Shown: positions 8,770 through 17,294, numbered from the stretch's first letter. The stretch is DNA of 64,000 bases from Desulforamulus hydrothermalis Lam5 = DSM 18033 (GCF_000315365.1 NZ_CAOS01000009.1:62001-126000), one strand, 5' to 3'. Program-made: numbers and translations. The notes: generated by a model not told the origin, from the letters alone.

Positions 8770-8873
8770 GAAAACTATTTGCATCTTGTAGAAGGTTGCT
8801 TGTTCGCTAATTGTTGTTGGCAAAGGGTAAAAGCACAAAACTATTTACAGGCCTCTGACCAAAGTTTAGCCAT

Positions 8874-8902
8874 GTATAATTTTGACAGATACCGCGCATA
8901 CT
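8874..8902 (+). promoter_or_regulatory. sigma-F-like promoter of spoIIR
   Basis: GTATA at 8874-8878, a 15-base spacer, then GCGCATACT at 8894-8902. This matches the Bacillus sigma-F pattern (GYATA, about 15 bases, GGnnAnAnT) with one mismatch in the -10 element, and lies 36 bases before the spoIIR start. spoIIR is sigma-F dependent in Bacillus, so placement and gene agree. Confidence 0.5.
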
Positions 8903-8937
8903 TATGGTAGTTGATTAGCGTATGTGAGGTGTCTGTT

Positions 8938-9525
8938 TTGTTTAAAGGCATATACAAAAATTACCATTTGGCTTGTCTGATACTTGTATGCATAAGTTTT
9001 GCCTTTATTTCTTATCGTATTTATATTCAACAGGAATTTGCGGGCCAACTGATTCGTTTTCATGTGATAGCCAACAGTAATAGCTGGGAAGATCAAAAAC
9101 TAAAACTCATGGTAAGAGATGTCATTGTTAACGAAATGAAAGATCGTTTTCGTTCTGCTTCCACCAGGCAAGAGGCAGAACAAATCGTGCAGGATAATAT
9201 CCGGGAGATTAAGGAATTAGCTCAACGACAGGTTAACAGTGTGGGAAAAGACTATCCGGTGGAAGTTATGGTGGGTGATTTTGCTTTTCCCACCAAAAGC
9301 TATGGCAACTTAACTCTGCCGGCGGGAAATTATCATGCCGTACGTATTATTATTGGTGAAGGAAAAGGAGAAAACTGGTGGTGCGTTTTATTTCCCCCCC
9401 TTTGTTTTGCAGACAGCGTAGAGACCCTGCCGGAGGATGTCAAAGGCAAGGGATTAAAGGTTTTTGAAAAGGATCAGGTGGAATTTAGATTAAAATGTAC
9501 AGACTTTCTGAACATCTTTAGTTAG
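8938..9525 (+). CDS. spoIIR: stage II sporulation protein R
   Basis: SpoIIR is the forespore signal that crosses to the mother-cell side and triggers SpoIIGA to process pro-sigma-E. About 195 residues: an N-terminal membrane or signal segment (residues 10-25), then the family hallmark LIRFHVIANSNSWEDQKLKLMVRD and, near the C-terminus, NWWCVLFPPLCFAD. I pick TTG 8938, 6 bases after GAGGTG; TTG 8911 lacks a ribosome site. A sigma-F-like promoter precedes it. No downstream partner is co-transcribed. Confidence 0.92.
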   Translation: MFKGIYKNYHLACLILVCISFAFISYRIYIQQEFAGQLIRFHVIANSNSWEDQKLKLMVRDVIVNEMKDRFRSASTRQEAEQIVQDNIREIKELAQRQVNSVGKDYPVEVMVGDFAFPTKSYGNLTLPAGNYHAVRIIIGEGKGENWWCVLFPPLCFADSVETLPEDVKGKGLKVFEKDQVEFRLKCTDFLNIFS

Positions 9526-9682
9526 ATTTAGCAAACTAAATTATTTAGTGGAAATTATAAATTTTTATGCAAATTAGAACAATGCTCTACACTAAACTTA
9601 ATAAATATAGTAAAATAAAACCAACTTATACGAACTGTTATTTTCCTAAATATTTAAGTTGTTATTGGAAAGGATTGAGACT

Positions 9683-9919
9683 TTGCAGAATAAGAATCCT
9701 GCTCCCAAAGCCAATTATTTTATTTTCATGGTGCTGATTTTATATGTTATGATTGCATCTTCTGCTTTAAAAAATTTTAACGTTTATTTGCAGGGTTTGC
9801 CCTTAAGCCCCGGTTGGCACCTGGCGGCTTCTCTGGCAGCCTTAGGGTTACTGGGGGCCGGTCTTGTTTTACTTAACAAGTGGCTGCAGAATTGGCTGTC
9901 AAAGAAAGTGGACAAATAA
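9683..9919 (+). CDS. small two-segment membrane protein
   Basis: About 78 residues with two hydrophobic helices (near residues 13-30 and 46-65) and a basic tail. TTG 9683 follows GGAAAGGA by 9 bases; an in-frame TTG at 9659 lies further upstream without a site. The next gene starts 30 bases downstream and probably shares the transcript. No family recognised. Confidence 0.5.
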   Translation: MQNKNPAPKANYFIFMVLILYVMIASSALKNFNVYLQGLPLSPGWHLAASLAALGLLGAGLVLLNKWLQNWLSKKVDK

Positions 9920-9949
9920 TAAATTAACAATAACAGGAGGTATGGCAAC

Positions 9950-10231
9950 ATGCAGCATCCAACCAATACGAGAATTATTTTTGCTGACAGTGTGGCGGAA
10001 GCCAGGGAGAAATATTTGGCGCTCAACATTAAGACGAAAGACCCTAACCCCGGCGTAGAGGTGCTTAAACCTATCGAAGATGAAGAGTTTGACATTAATT
10101 CTGACATCAATTTGATTGGCGAGGTTTCGGTAGGGCCTTCAATCATGGAGGAGATTCGGAAAGACCCGGCAAGGGCCTTTGTGGTATACTTCCTGGAGGA
10201 TCCCCAGAATTTTGTCGAGTCAGCATCTTAA
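9950..10231 (+). CDS. hypothetical protein, 93 residues
   Basis: ATG 9950 is preceded by AGGAGG. The protein is acidic and soluble: a possible beta-alpha start (RIIFADSVAEAREKYLAL), an acidic middle and a helical C-terminus. No motif identified. An intrinsic terminator follows about 65 bases after the stop. Confidence 0.6.
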   Translation: MQHPTNTRIIFADSVAEAREKYLALNIKTKDPNPGVEVLKPIEDEEFDINSDINLIGEVSVGPSIMEEIRKDPARAFVVYFLEDPQNFVESAS

Positions 10232-10297
10232 ATCTTAACAGTTGACGGTGTAAAAACTAAAGCTCAAAGGTTTTAGAACCCGGTTTGTCAATGGTTT

Positions 10298-10326
10298 GCC
10301 CGCTGTTTTTGCATGCGGGCTTTTTT
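10298..10326 (+). terminator. Rho-independent terminator
   Basis: GCCCGC (10298-10303) pairs with GCGGGC (10315-10320), followed by six T. Confidence 0.8.
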
Positions 10327-10458
10327 ATGGGTTAATAATTTAGACTATTCAAAAAATTAAATTAATATAGATTGTTTTCTGTTAGTAAGGCAGGTTAAAT
10401 TTAATCAGCGTAGAACTTTAGAGTAAATAAACCTATCGGGCGGAGGGGGGTACTTTGG

Positions 10459-11610
10459 TTGCAATCACTTAAACAACAAATCACTATTTTGGTTGTCGTC
10501 GTAACCTTAGTGCTTGCCGTTTGTTTTATGATAGCAGTGGGCTTACAGATAAAAAAGTCCTCAGAGCTGGCAGCTATAACAAAGGCAAAAAGTGATATAG
10601 CTACAGCCAAAACCATTATCGATTTAAAGTATCCCGGGCCTTGGCATGTGGTGGATGGGTACCTTTATAAGGGCGAGGTCAAAATGAATAATAATTTTGA
10701 GGTTGTTGATTATATCAGCAGTCTTACGGGAGATACCTGCACCCTGTTTCTTGGCAATACCCGGGTAGCCACAACCATAAAAAAAGCCGACGGTCAAAGA
10801 GCGGTGGGTACCCACTCTTCGGATGTGGTGGCCAAAAAGGTGCTGACCGAAGGCAAAGATTATCTTGGAGAAGCAGAAGTGGTGGGGGAAAAGTATCAAA
10901 CAGCCTACAGTCCGATTTACGATCACAGGGGAAATATCATAGGCATGTTTTATGTTGGTATTTCCAAAAAGTTTTATGACCAACTGCTGTATGAATCCCT
11001 TTGGCGTATGGCCTTGATTGGAACTGCTTTAACGCTGCTGGTTTTTGGGGGAACGCTTTATTTTACTCAGAAATTTATCATTGAACCGCTCAAATTGATT
11101 CAGGCGGAAACCCAAAAGGTTGCTGCCGGTAATATTTCGGCCTCAGTGGCTATAGGTTATAAAAATGAGATCGGGGAACTGGCTCATTCATTTAACCAGC
11201 TGGTAGAATTAATCCAAGGTTTAACACAACAAATCAGTAAAAACGCAGGTGCCGTATTACCCCCGGCAAACCATGCTGTTATTGCCGATGGTGTCATTGC
11301 CGATACTGAAAACCATGAAGCGACGGTCTGTGAGCAATTAAAGGAGGTTAAAGAAATTAAAGAAGATTGGGGGGAGTTACCCAAAGGTTTAAATGAAACA
11401 ACTTTGCAGCAAATTCTTAATTATTTAAAAAGTCGGCAAGGTCATTTATCAGTGTCTGAAATTGCCGAAGAAGTTAAACTGACCAAAGTAACTGTACGTC
11501 GTTATCTTGATTTTATGGAAAAGTGCGGCAGGGTAAAAGTAGAAATGCAATACGGCCCTATTGGCAGGCCGTTAAAATTGTATACATTATTAAGTAATTA
11601 CCGTCAGTAG
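10459..11610 (+). CDS. membrane-bound Cache-HAMP sensor with CitB/DcuR-type winged HTH
   Basis: 383 residues with an unusual architecture. TM1 (about 8-30) leads an extracytoplasmic single-Cache domain of the sCache_3 kind (about 35-172; WHVVDGYLYKG, TLFLGNTRVATT, RAVGTHSSDVV, YSPIYDHRGNIIGMFYVGIS). TM2 (about 178-200) is followed by a HAMP linker (to about 255), a linker and then a C-terminal HTH (about 315-375; HLSVSEIAEEV, TVRRYLDFME, YGPIGRP). That HTH type is normally the output of CitB/DcuR response regulators. There is no kinase, receiver or chemotaxis domain. I infer a one-component, membrane-tethered transcription regulator for a small carboxylate-like ligand. Start TTG 10459 follows GGAGGGGGG. 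Transcribed alone between two terminators. Confidence 0.8.
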   Translation: MQSLKQQITILVVVVTLVLAVCFMIAVGLQIKKSSELAAITKAKSDIATAKTIIDLKYPGPWHVVDGYLYKGEVKMNNNFEVVDYISSLTGDTCTLFLGNTRVATTIKKADGQRAVGTHSSDVVAKKVLTEGKDYLGEAEVVGEKYQTAYSPIYDHRGNIIGMFYVGISKKFYDQLLYESLWRMALIGTALTLLVFGGTLYFTQKFIIEPLKLIQAETQKVAAGNISASVAIGYKNEIGELAHSFNQLVELIQGLTQQISKNAGAVLPPANHAVIADGVIADTENHEATVCEQLKEVKEIKEDWGELPKGLNETTLQQILNYLKSRQGHLSVSEIAEEVKLTKVTVRRYLDFMEKCGRVKVEMQYGPIGRPLKLYTLLSNYRQ

Positions 11611-11625
11611 TTATATGGTTTCACT

Positions 11626-11657
11626 GGTTTAAGGCAGCTCCTTAAACCGTTTTTATT
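11626..11657 (+). terminator. Rho-independent terminator of the Cache-HTH gene
   Basis: Nine-base stem GGTTTAAGG/CCTTAAACC with a CAGCT loop, then GTTTTTATTTT, 16 bases after the stop codon. Confidence 0.85.
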
Positions 11658-12024
11658 TTAACACGGTGGCAAACGAGAATGGTCGCTTTACTAAGCCAGG
11701 AGCGGCCAATTTTATATTAACAATTACAAACCCACATCTCGAAAGGCAGTTACTTAATTAATTTAATTAACTTAATTTTATAAAAAATGAGTAAAGCAGG
11801 GCAATTGATTAAGCACCAGCAAATATTTATTTGAAAATTTTAAATATACAAATAAATTTTATGTTTCATATTTACATAAAGTTGCACGCCGTTGGCTAAT
11901 GACATACAATTTTTATTGTAATCGTTCTGTGCACGTTATTTAAAAATGTCCAGGTGAATATAAATAAAGAGAAAAGCCCACCAAAGGGTTATATGGGAAA
12001 ATGCAGGCGCGGTGTTTTAATATT
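11658..12024. other. AT-rich intergenic stretch, no gene seen
   Basis: About 370 bases rich in ATTAATT-type runs. Reading frames here are short, lack ribosome binding sites and look random. No promoter or RNA gene is convincing. Confidence 0.5.
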
Positions 12025-12055
12025 AAAGGTGGTGGCCGGTTGCAACACCACCTTT
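12025..12055. repeat. hairpin 3 downstream of the hydrogenase operon
   Basis: Perfect 10-base inverted repeat AAAGGTGGTG/CACCACCTTT with an 11-base loop. No T-run follows on either strand; it may be an RNA stabiliser or a protein site. Confidence 0.5.
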
Positions 12056-12073
12056 CACCTGGACAAAAGAAAA

Positions 12074-12094
12074 AACCCGACTAGGTATCGGGTT
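12074..12094 (-). terminator. second terminator of the hydrogenase operon
   Basis: AACCCGA/TCGGGTT stem; on the minus strand it runs straight into TTTTTCTTTT. Confidence 0.65.
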
Positions 12095-12135
12095 ATACAG
12101 AAAAATAAAGCAGGCGCGATTTATAACTATTATAA

Positions 12136-12172
12136 AAGAAGGGCGGGGTATATTTCAACCACCGCCCTTCTT
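12136..12172 (-). terminator. first terminator of the hydrogenase operon
   Basis: Perfect 11-base stem AAGAAGGGCGG/CCGCCCTTCTT, 18 bases beyond the stop of the NrfD-like gene, followed by TTATAATAG on the minus strand. Confidence 0.75.
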
Positions 12173-12190
12173 ACCTAGCACAAAATTTCT

Positions 12191-13336
12191 TTAGGCGGCA
12201 TGACTGTGATGCTCGTCGTCTTCCAAAATGCGGAAGTTTTCAACAATGAAGCAGTAAGCCAGTACGCCCATGGCTACCAGGCCGGCGCTGACAGTAAATT
12301 CAGCTAAGGAAGGAACATAAGATACCCCGGTGGAACGGATCATACCGGTAATTACCACGTTCATGCGGTTCAATACGACGCCCAGGCTTACCAGTAAACC
12401 AAAGATAAACAAACCGCTGCGAGAACTGCTGAAATTACTGAAGCAAATAAAAATGGGGATAATGATACCGAAAATCATTTCAATTAAGAACATATTAGCT
12501 TCAAAGGTACCGGAAAATACCAGATTAAATACACCACGGTTCATTAAATCAAAGATTTTCAGTACCAGATATATAATCATGGCATATCCGGAAACTCTTA
12601 TCAACTTACGCAACACAGGAATAGGAATCCAGTGGTTGTAAGCCTTGCCGGCCAGGGTGGTTTCCACGCAAATCATGGCAGGACCCACGAAGAAAGATGA
12701 CATTAAGAAAAATAAGAAGATAATGGGCGACCACCATAACGGGTACAGCTTGTCAACCATCAGCAGGTAAAGGGCACCCAGCGAAGATTGGTGCAGGGTG
12801 GGGAAAATGATACCAACAATCATTAACACGGGAAGGGCGGCCTTGAAAATATTGTGGAACCTTTTCCCGATACGCTCGGTGGCAATTTCACCAAACTCCA
12901 GAATTTGCACAGTTGTATAGCAGGAAACGCACCAGAAAACTTCAAACAGAACCGAGGAATGACCCCAGGATACAAAGGGGCGCCAGAAATTAAACCACTG
13001 GCCAATATCAAGGAACAGTCCGGCCATAACCAGCAGGTAACCAAGTAATGAAGTCAGCATTGCACTGCGGGCGATGGGATGGAAATAATCCCGGTGTAAA
13101 ACGTGTACAATTAAAGCTGTACCATAACCGCCACCGGCCAGGGCAACACCGCAGAGAACGTCAAAGCCGATCCACAGGCCCCAGGGCCATTCATCGCTCA
13201 AGTTGGTAACAATCCCCAGACCGGTAACTAAACGAAAAATAATGATGGCAGTGGCCACTGCGGATAACAGCAGCAGTAATACACGTATGGGAGTAATTCG
13301 AAAACTCCACTTCTGGGCTTGGGCGTGAGACGCCAT
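12191..13336 (-). CDS. NrfD/HybB-type quinone-interacting membrane subunit
   Basis: 381-residue integral membrane protein with about nine or ten hydrophobic helices, of the NrfD/PsrC/HybB superfamily, which pass electrons between a periplasmic or exported iron-sulfur protein and the quinone pool. Typical stretches are LSDEWPWGLWIGFDVLCGVALAGGGY near the N-terminus and the central conserved helices. I choose ATG 13336, 5 bases after GGGGGGATC, rather than the longer frame starting at 13405. It is the last gene of the hydrogenase operon and should be the membrane anchor. The C-terminus is His-rich (DDEHHSHAA). Confidence 0.82.
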   Translation of the reverse strand: MASHAQAQKWSFRITPIRVLLLLLSAVATAIIIFRLVTGLGIVTNLSDEWPWGLWIGFDVLCGVALAGGGYGTALIVHVLHRDYFHPIARSAMLTSLLGYLLVMAGLFLDIGQWFNFWRPFVSWGHSSVLFEVFWCVSCYTTVQILEFGEIATERIGKRFHNIFKAALPVLMIVGIIFPTLHQSSLGALYLLMVDKLYPLWWSPIIFLFFLMSSFFVGPAMICVETTLAGKAYNHWIPIPVLRKLIRVSGYAMIIYLVLKIFDLMNRGVFNLVFSGTFEANMFLIEMIFGIIIPIFICFSNFSSSRSGLFIFGLLVSLGVVLNRMNVVITGMIRSTGVSYVPSLAEFTVSAGLVAMGVLAYCFIVENFRILEDDEHHSHAA

Positions 13337-13370
13337 AGTGATCCCCCCAATTCTCTGGATATTTAAACTG

Positions 13371-14156
13371 TTAGGCTTTAATATTTTTATTGTTTTCCTT
13401 GGCAATTTGGTTGCGCCGCTTGGTATAGTGGTAAAGACCGGTTAAAACAACGCCCCACGCAATGCCCACAAAGGGAGTGGCGTGCATGTAAGCCTCGGTA
13501 TAGCTGGGCAGCGGACGCTTGGTAACATTGGTTTTAAAACCTAATTGCTCAAAGGGGATATCAGAAATATAAATCCACTCAGTGCCGCCAACTTCTGTTT
13601 CGCCAAAAATGTGTTTTACATATTTAGGATCCTTGGCAATTATGGCCTTGGCTTCTTTTAACAGTTCTTCCCGGTCTCCGTATTTAAATACGCCGGCCGG
13701 GCAAACAGACACACAGGCAGGTGCTTCGCCTTTAGCTACTTTATTGCTGCACATCATACACTTTGTTACCAGCGGGAAAGATTTTTCCCACTCGTATTTA
13801 GGAACATTGAAGGGACAGGCCACCATGCAGTAACGGCAACCAACGCACAAATGCGGATAATAAATTACCGGGCCTTCTTTGGTTTTTTGGAACGCCTTAG
13901 CAAAGCAGGCAGAAGCGCAGGCAGGTTCCTTGCAGTGGAAGCACTGCTGCTTGACAAAACGCCAGACAGGTTGTCCTTCTTTATTTTTGATTTCGTGAAA
14001 CTTAACCACAGTCCAGTTTTTATCTGAAAGTTTAACGTCAGGGCCCACGGTGGGCTGTTTTTCATCCCACTTGGTGTCGTTATATAGCTTGCAGGCAACG
14101 GTACAACTGCCGCAGCCTACACATTTGGTAATATCGACCAGAACGCCTTTTGCCAT
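13371..14156 (-). CDS. HybA/DsrO-like 4-cluster ferredoxin subunit with C-terminal anchor
   Basis: 261 residues. Cys motifs at CVGCGSCTVACK (about 11-22), CFHCKEPACASACF, CVGCRYCMVACPFNVP and the CMMC...CVSVCP pair fit four [4Fe-4S] clusters, as in DmsB/HybA electron-transfer subunits. One hydrophobic helix (about 226-242) is followed by a basic tail, so the Fe-S domain probably lies outside with the tail inside. It has no Tat signal, so it may be exported together with the Tat-signal hydrogenase. ATG 14156 follows GGGAGGTGA by 8 bases. It should wire the catalytic subunit to the NrfD-like protein. Confidence 0.85.
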   Translation of the reverse strand: MAKGVLVDITKCVGCGSCTVACKLYNDTKWDEKQPTVGPDVKLSDKNWTVVKFHEIKNKEGQPVWRFVKQQCFHCKEPACASACFAKAFQKTKEGPVIYYPHLCVGCRYCMVACPFNVPKYEWEKSFPLVTKCMMCSNKVAKGEAPACVSVCPAGVFKYGDREELLKEAKAIIAKDPKYVKHIFGETEVGGTEWIYISDIPFEQLGFKTNVTKRPLPSYTEAYMHATPFVGIAWGVVLTGLYHYTKRRNQIAKENNKNIKA

Positions 14157-14185
14157 GGGCTTTTCACCTCCCAATTAATCCAGAG

Positions 14186-15742
14186 TTATGCTTCTTTCTT
14201 AACAGTTAAAGTTTTGCTGCGATCGGTATAATGGGTGTGCAGCAATTCGTGCGCCAGGTGACTGTTAGGGTTTTCCAGGAATTTTTCGTAGAGGGCCAGC
14301 ACTTCCTTGTTTTCATGGCTCTTGCGTTTGACATAAATGTGAGCATCAGCATTGTAAATGCTGTTAATACGGGCTTGCCGCACCTGGTCAGAGGGCGGCA
14401 GTGAGGTGCGGGGTTGGCCGCCGCCGCTAATGCAACCACCAGGACAGCACATAAATTCGATAAAGTGCCAAGGGGCTTCTTTTTTGCGCACAGCCTCCAG
14501 AATAGGACGGGCGTTGCTCAGACCATGGACGACAGCAACTTTTATGGTGCCTACACCGGGGATGTCGACAGCAGCCTCCTTACAACCCTTCAGGCCGCGG
14601 ATGGGAGTCAAGTTCAGTAATGCTTCCGGCGGTTCCTGTTTAGTGATAAGGAAGTAGGCAGAACGAATGGCTGCTTCCATCACGCCGCCGGTAGCGCCAA
14701 AGATTAAACCGGCACCGGAGCTTTCGCCCATTAAAGAGTCATATTTTTCGTCCGACAGTGAGTTCAAATCAATGCCTTTGCTCTTAATTAAACGGGCCAA
14801 TTCCCGGGTGGTGAGAACCACGTCAACATCTCTCATCTGTGGTTTGCCGTTGTACTTGCCGGCACTGTTCATTTCCGGGCGAGCTGCCTCAAACTTTTTG
14901 GCTGTACAAGGCATAATGGAAACCGAGAAGATTTTTTCGGGGTTGATACCCTTTTCCTTAGCATAGTAAGTTTTAATTAAAGCGCCAAGCATCTGTTGGG
15001 GCGACTTACAGGTTGACATGTGAGACAACAGGTCCGGATAATAATATTCACAGAACTTAACCCAACCGGGGCTGCAGGAGGTAAACTGCGGCAGCGGTTC
15101 GTGAATTTGGCCGGTAATCCTTTTAATTAATTCTGTACCTTCTTCAAAAATGGTCAGGTCGGCGGAAAAGTTAGTATCGAAAACAGCATCAAAGCCCAGT
15201 TTTTTCAGGGCGGCAACCTGTTTGCCTTCTACGAAAGTACCGGGTGCCATACCAAATTCCTCACCCAAAGCAACCCTGGTGGCGGGAGCGGTTTGTACAA
15301 CCACATGAATATTTTTGTCTGCCAGTGCTTGGACAACTTTGTCAATGTCATCACGCTCAGTAATAGCAGCGGTGGGGCACCATAATGTACACTGCCCGCA
15401 GTTAACACAGGTAATGTCATTTTTAATCGGGAGTTCATAGTACCCAAAAACTGTTTGCACCCTCTGGCAAACCTCTATGCACTGACCGCACAGGATGCAT
15501 TTTTTATCATCCCGGGTAATAGAAGGGTTAGCCGGATCAATGGGTACACGCCCCTTAACTTGAATGGGGTAAGAACTGGCCACTTGATACTGCTGCGGCA
15601 TCCAGCCTTTGCCCCCGGCGGGATCTGTACTGCAACCGGCAATGGTTGCAGTGATTCCGGCAAGACCAATACCCCCCATCATTTTGAGGAAGCCCCGCCT
15701 GGTCAGTTGCCTTTCTTTTTCTCTGGCTTCTTGGTTCTGCAT
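14186..15742 (-). CDS. Tat-exported [FeFe] hydrogenase, large and small subunit fused
   Basis: 518 residues. A twin-arginine signal LTRRGFLKMMGG (about 13-24) is followed by an apolar stretch ending near GCS. Two [4Fe-4S] motifs follow (CILCGQCIEVCQ about 79; CVNCGQCTLWCP about 111). The H-cluster motifs are complete: L1 TSCSPGW (about 222), L2 MPCTAKK (about 276), L3 EFMCCPGGCISGGG (about 428). The C-terminal part (about 465 on) resembles the iron-hydrogenase small subunit (ALYEKFLENP...HELLHTHY). It catalyses reversible H2 oxidation outside the membrane. It leads the operon with the ferredoxin and NrfD-type subunits, so electrons probably reach or leave menaquinone. H-cluster maturases HydEFG are not in the window. 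Confidence 0.92.
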   Translation of the reverse strand: MQNQEAREKERQLTRRGFLKMMGGIGLAGITATIAGCSTDPAGGKGWMPQQYQVASSYPIQVKGRVPIDPANPSITRDDKKCILCGQCIEVCQRVQTVFGYYELPIKNDITCVNCGQCTLWCPTAAITERDDIDKVVQALADKNIHVVVQTAPATRVALGEEFGMAPGTFVEGKQVAALKKLGFDAVFDTNFSADLTIFEEGTELIKRITGQIHEPLPQFTSCSPGWVKFCEYYYPDLLSHMSTCKSPQQMLGALIKTYYAKEKGINPEKIFSVSIMPCTAKKFEAARPEMNSAGKYNGKPQMRDVDVVLTTRELARLIKSKGIDLNSLSDEKYDSLMGESSGAGLIFGATGGVMEAAIRSAYFLITKQEPPEALLNLTPIRGLKGCKEAAVDIPGVGTIKVAVVHGLSNARPILEAVRKKEAPWHFIEFMCCPGGCISGGGQPRTSLPPSDQVRQARINSIYNADAHIYVKRKSHENKEVLALYEKFLENPNSHLAHELLHTHYTDRSKTLTVKKEA

Positions 15743-16400
15743 AGGTTTTCCCCCTTTGCTAAAAGCTGCTTTTGCATATGCATGCTAACAACTCCGCTAA
15801 TAATAATAAAACTTAAGAATTGTTAGCTAGTTGCCTAATTATTCGACATAAAACATCTAATGTTCTATTTGTCACAAAATTTAAAAAACCTTCTTTTTTA
15901 GAAAAAATATTAAATATGAAATTTTTAGCAAAAGAATATAACCTGGTGTTTAAATTAAGAAAATTTAAAATATAAATACTAATTAAAATAATTGCAAAGT
16001 AAAGTTTGAATTGTTTAATGGTCATAAAGCAATTTTTAAAAGCAATATAAATTATAAAACCAACAATTTTTTCTGTTCGCTATAATATATTAATATTAAT
16101 CCCGACACAAAATTTTACATTATTAGCAAGCAAAAATGAAGAGTTAGTGAAATAGAACACAAAATAAACCTCAAAAGATTAATTTCAAGATTTGTCACCG
16201 GCTGAATTTTGTTTTCAGTATATCACGCCGGCAAATGAAAAATTTAACAGTTCAAATATTTTTAATAAAGTTTTCATACATAGTAAATAATAAGCTTTTA
16301 GAGGAAATGGTTGGCTTAGTTTTTGCCTTCGGCAGGATTTTGCTTTTGGGTAGGGAATTCTTTTTATGTGTTAGTTATTTATCTTGCAGGCAAGGGGGGA
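15743..16400. other. long AT-rich intergenic region upstream of the hydrogenase operon
   Basis: About 650 very AT-rich bases between the divergent hydrogenase operon and the next gene. No coding frame has a usable start with a ribosome site, and no RNA gene is recognisable. It must contain the hydrogenase promoter; ATGCATGC-like alternation occurs near 15774-15786. Confidence 0.5.
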
Positions 16401-17000
16401 TTGTCGATTATCCCAAATAAAATAAAAAGCAGGAAATACGGGGAATATTATATCTTTTATTTTAACAACATTAAGGTGCTAAGAATTAAGTGTGAGTTGG
16501 GCCCCCCTGAGATTATTACCAATATAAACAGTAAAGGAACAGTCAGTTCGTTAGGCCAGAAACGCATACGGGAATTTTTTGAGGGAACCGGTTTTGAAAA
16601 AGGTAATGTAGCCAATTGCCAGGTCCATTATTATAAGGAAGGCAAGCCGGTTTTAGAAAGCCTGCCCACCAACGAGCGCAAAAAATTTTTAGATTACTGT
16701 TTGGAAACCGCCCTGCAGGGAGTGCTGGGCGAATTAAATGATATTGTCAGCTATTTCAGCGGCTTAGAAAAGCAGTTTAATGCATCTATTGAAGAGGGTG
16801 CGGAAATTTTTTGCTCAAAGGAGTTTGAAGAAAAATACGACATCAGAGAAATGATTACCGAAGTATCTTATGAACTGGCCCGCATTTACAAAGGTAAACC
16901 TAACCCTAAAGTTATTCAATGGGCAGAAATAATGATACATAATTTATTAAAGGACATCTTTAGTTTAGGCTATGCCATCGGTAAAGAAGACATAGAATAG
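16401..17000 (+). CDS. hypothetical protein, about 199 residues
   Basis: Coding character begins near SIIPNKIKSRKYGEYYIFYF and continues with a soluble, mixed alpha/beta sequence. A long helical C-terminal half contains FLDYCLETALQGVLGELNDIVSYFSGLEKQF and ends YAIGKEDIE. Start uncertain: TTG 16401 is close behind GGGGGGA, and GTG 16476 is an alternative; no ATG is available. The upstream in-frame extension to 16323 looks non-coding. No family recognised. A small membrane protein gene follows 37 bases later and may be co-transcribed. Confidence 0.55.
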   Translation: MSIIPNKIKSRKYGEYYIFYFNNIKVLRIKCELGPPEIITNINSKGTVSSLGQKRIREFFEGTGFEKGNVANCQVHYYKEGKPVLESLPTNERKKFLDYCLETALQGVLGELNDIVSYFSGLEKQFNASIEEGAEIFCSKEFEEKYDIREMITEVSYELARIYKGKPNPKVIQWAEIMIHNLLKDIFSLGYAIGKEDIE

Positions 17001-17037
17001 AAAAAGGTAGATTTTACCGTAGAAAAGGGTGTGCTAT

Positions 17038-17259
17038 ATGACTGAAAGAGGCAAAGCTACGGGAAAAGTCATTCCATTTACACCAAGAGAGAAACCCAAA
17101 TTAAAAAAACTGCCTTATACTGATCCAGCCATAAAGCAATTAAGAAGGGAACGGGAGAAACAACAGCAGGAGATGCTGGTGCGCAGCAAAGTGGTAAAGA
17201 ACGTGGGGATATTTATTTGCCTTTGCCTGGTGGTTTATTTAATTAAAACATTTTCCTAA
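17038..17259 (+). CDS. small C-terminally anchored protein
   Basis: 73 residues: a basic, Gln/Glu/Arg-rich helical region (LRREREKQQQEMLVRSK) followed by one hydrophobic helix (about 54-70) ending at the C-terminus, a tail-anchor or septum-protein-like layout. ATG 17038 follows AAAAGGG; GTG 17029 is possible. Function unknown. Confidence 0.5.
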   Translation: MTERGKATGKVIPFTPREKPKLKKLPYTDPAIKQLRREREKQQQEMLVRSKVVKNVGIFICLCLVVYLIKTFS

Positions 17260-17294
17260 CGAGCAAGCGCTCTGCCGGCAGGTGGAGCGTTTTC

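Noticed and set aside
11954-12178. 74-codon plus-strand frame
   Set aside because: It runs through three hairpins, including two terminators of the hydrogenase operon, and has no ribosome binding site.
16235-16420. 61-codon frame in the AT-rich region
   Set aside because: Random-looking AT-rich sequence, no ribosome site, overlaps the better-supported gene start at 16401.
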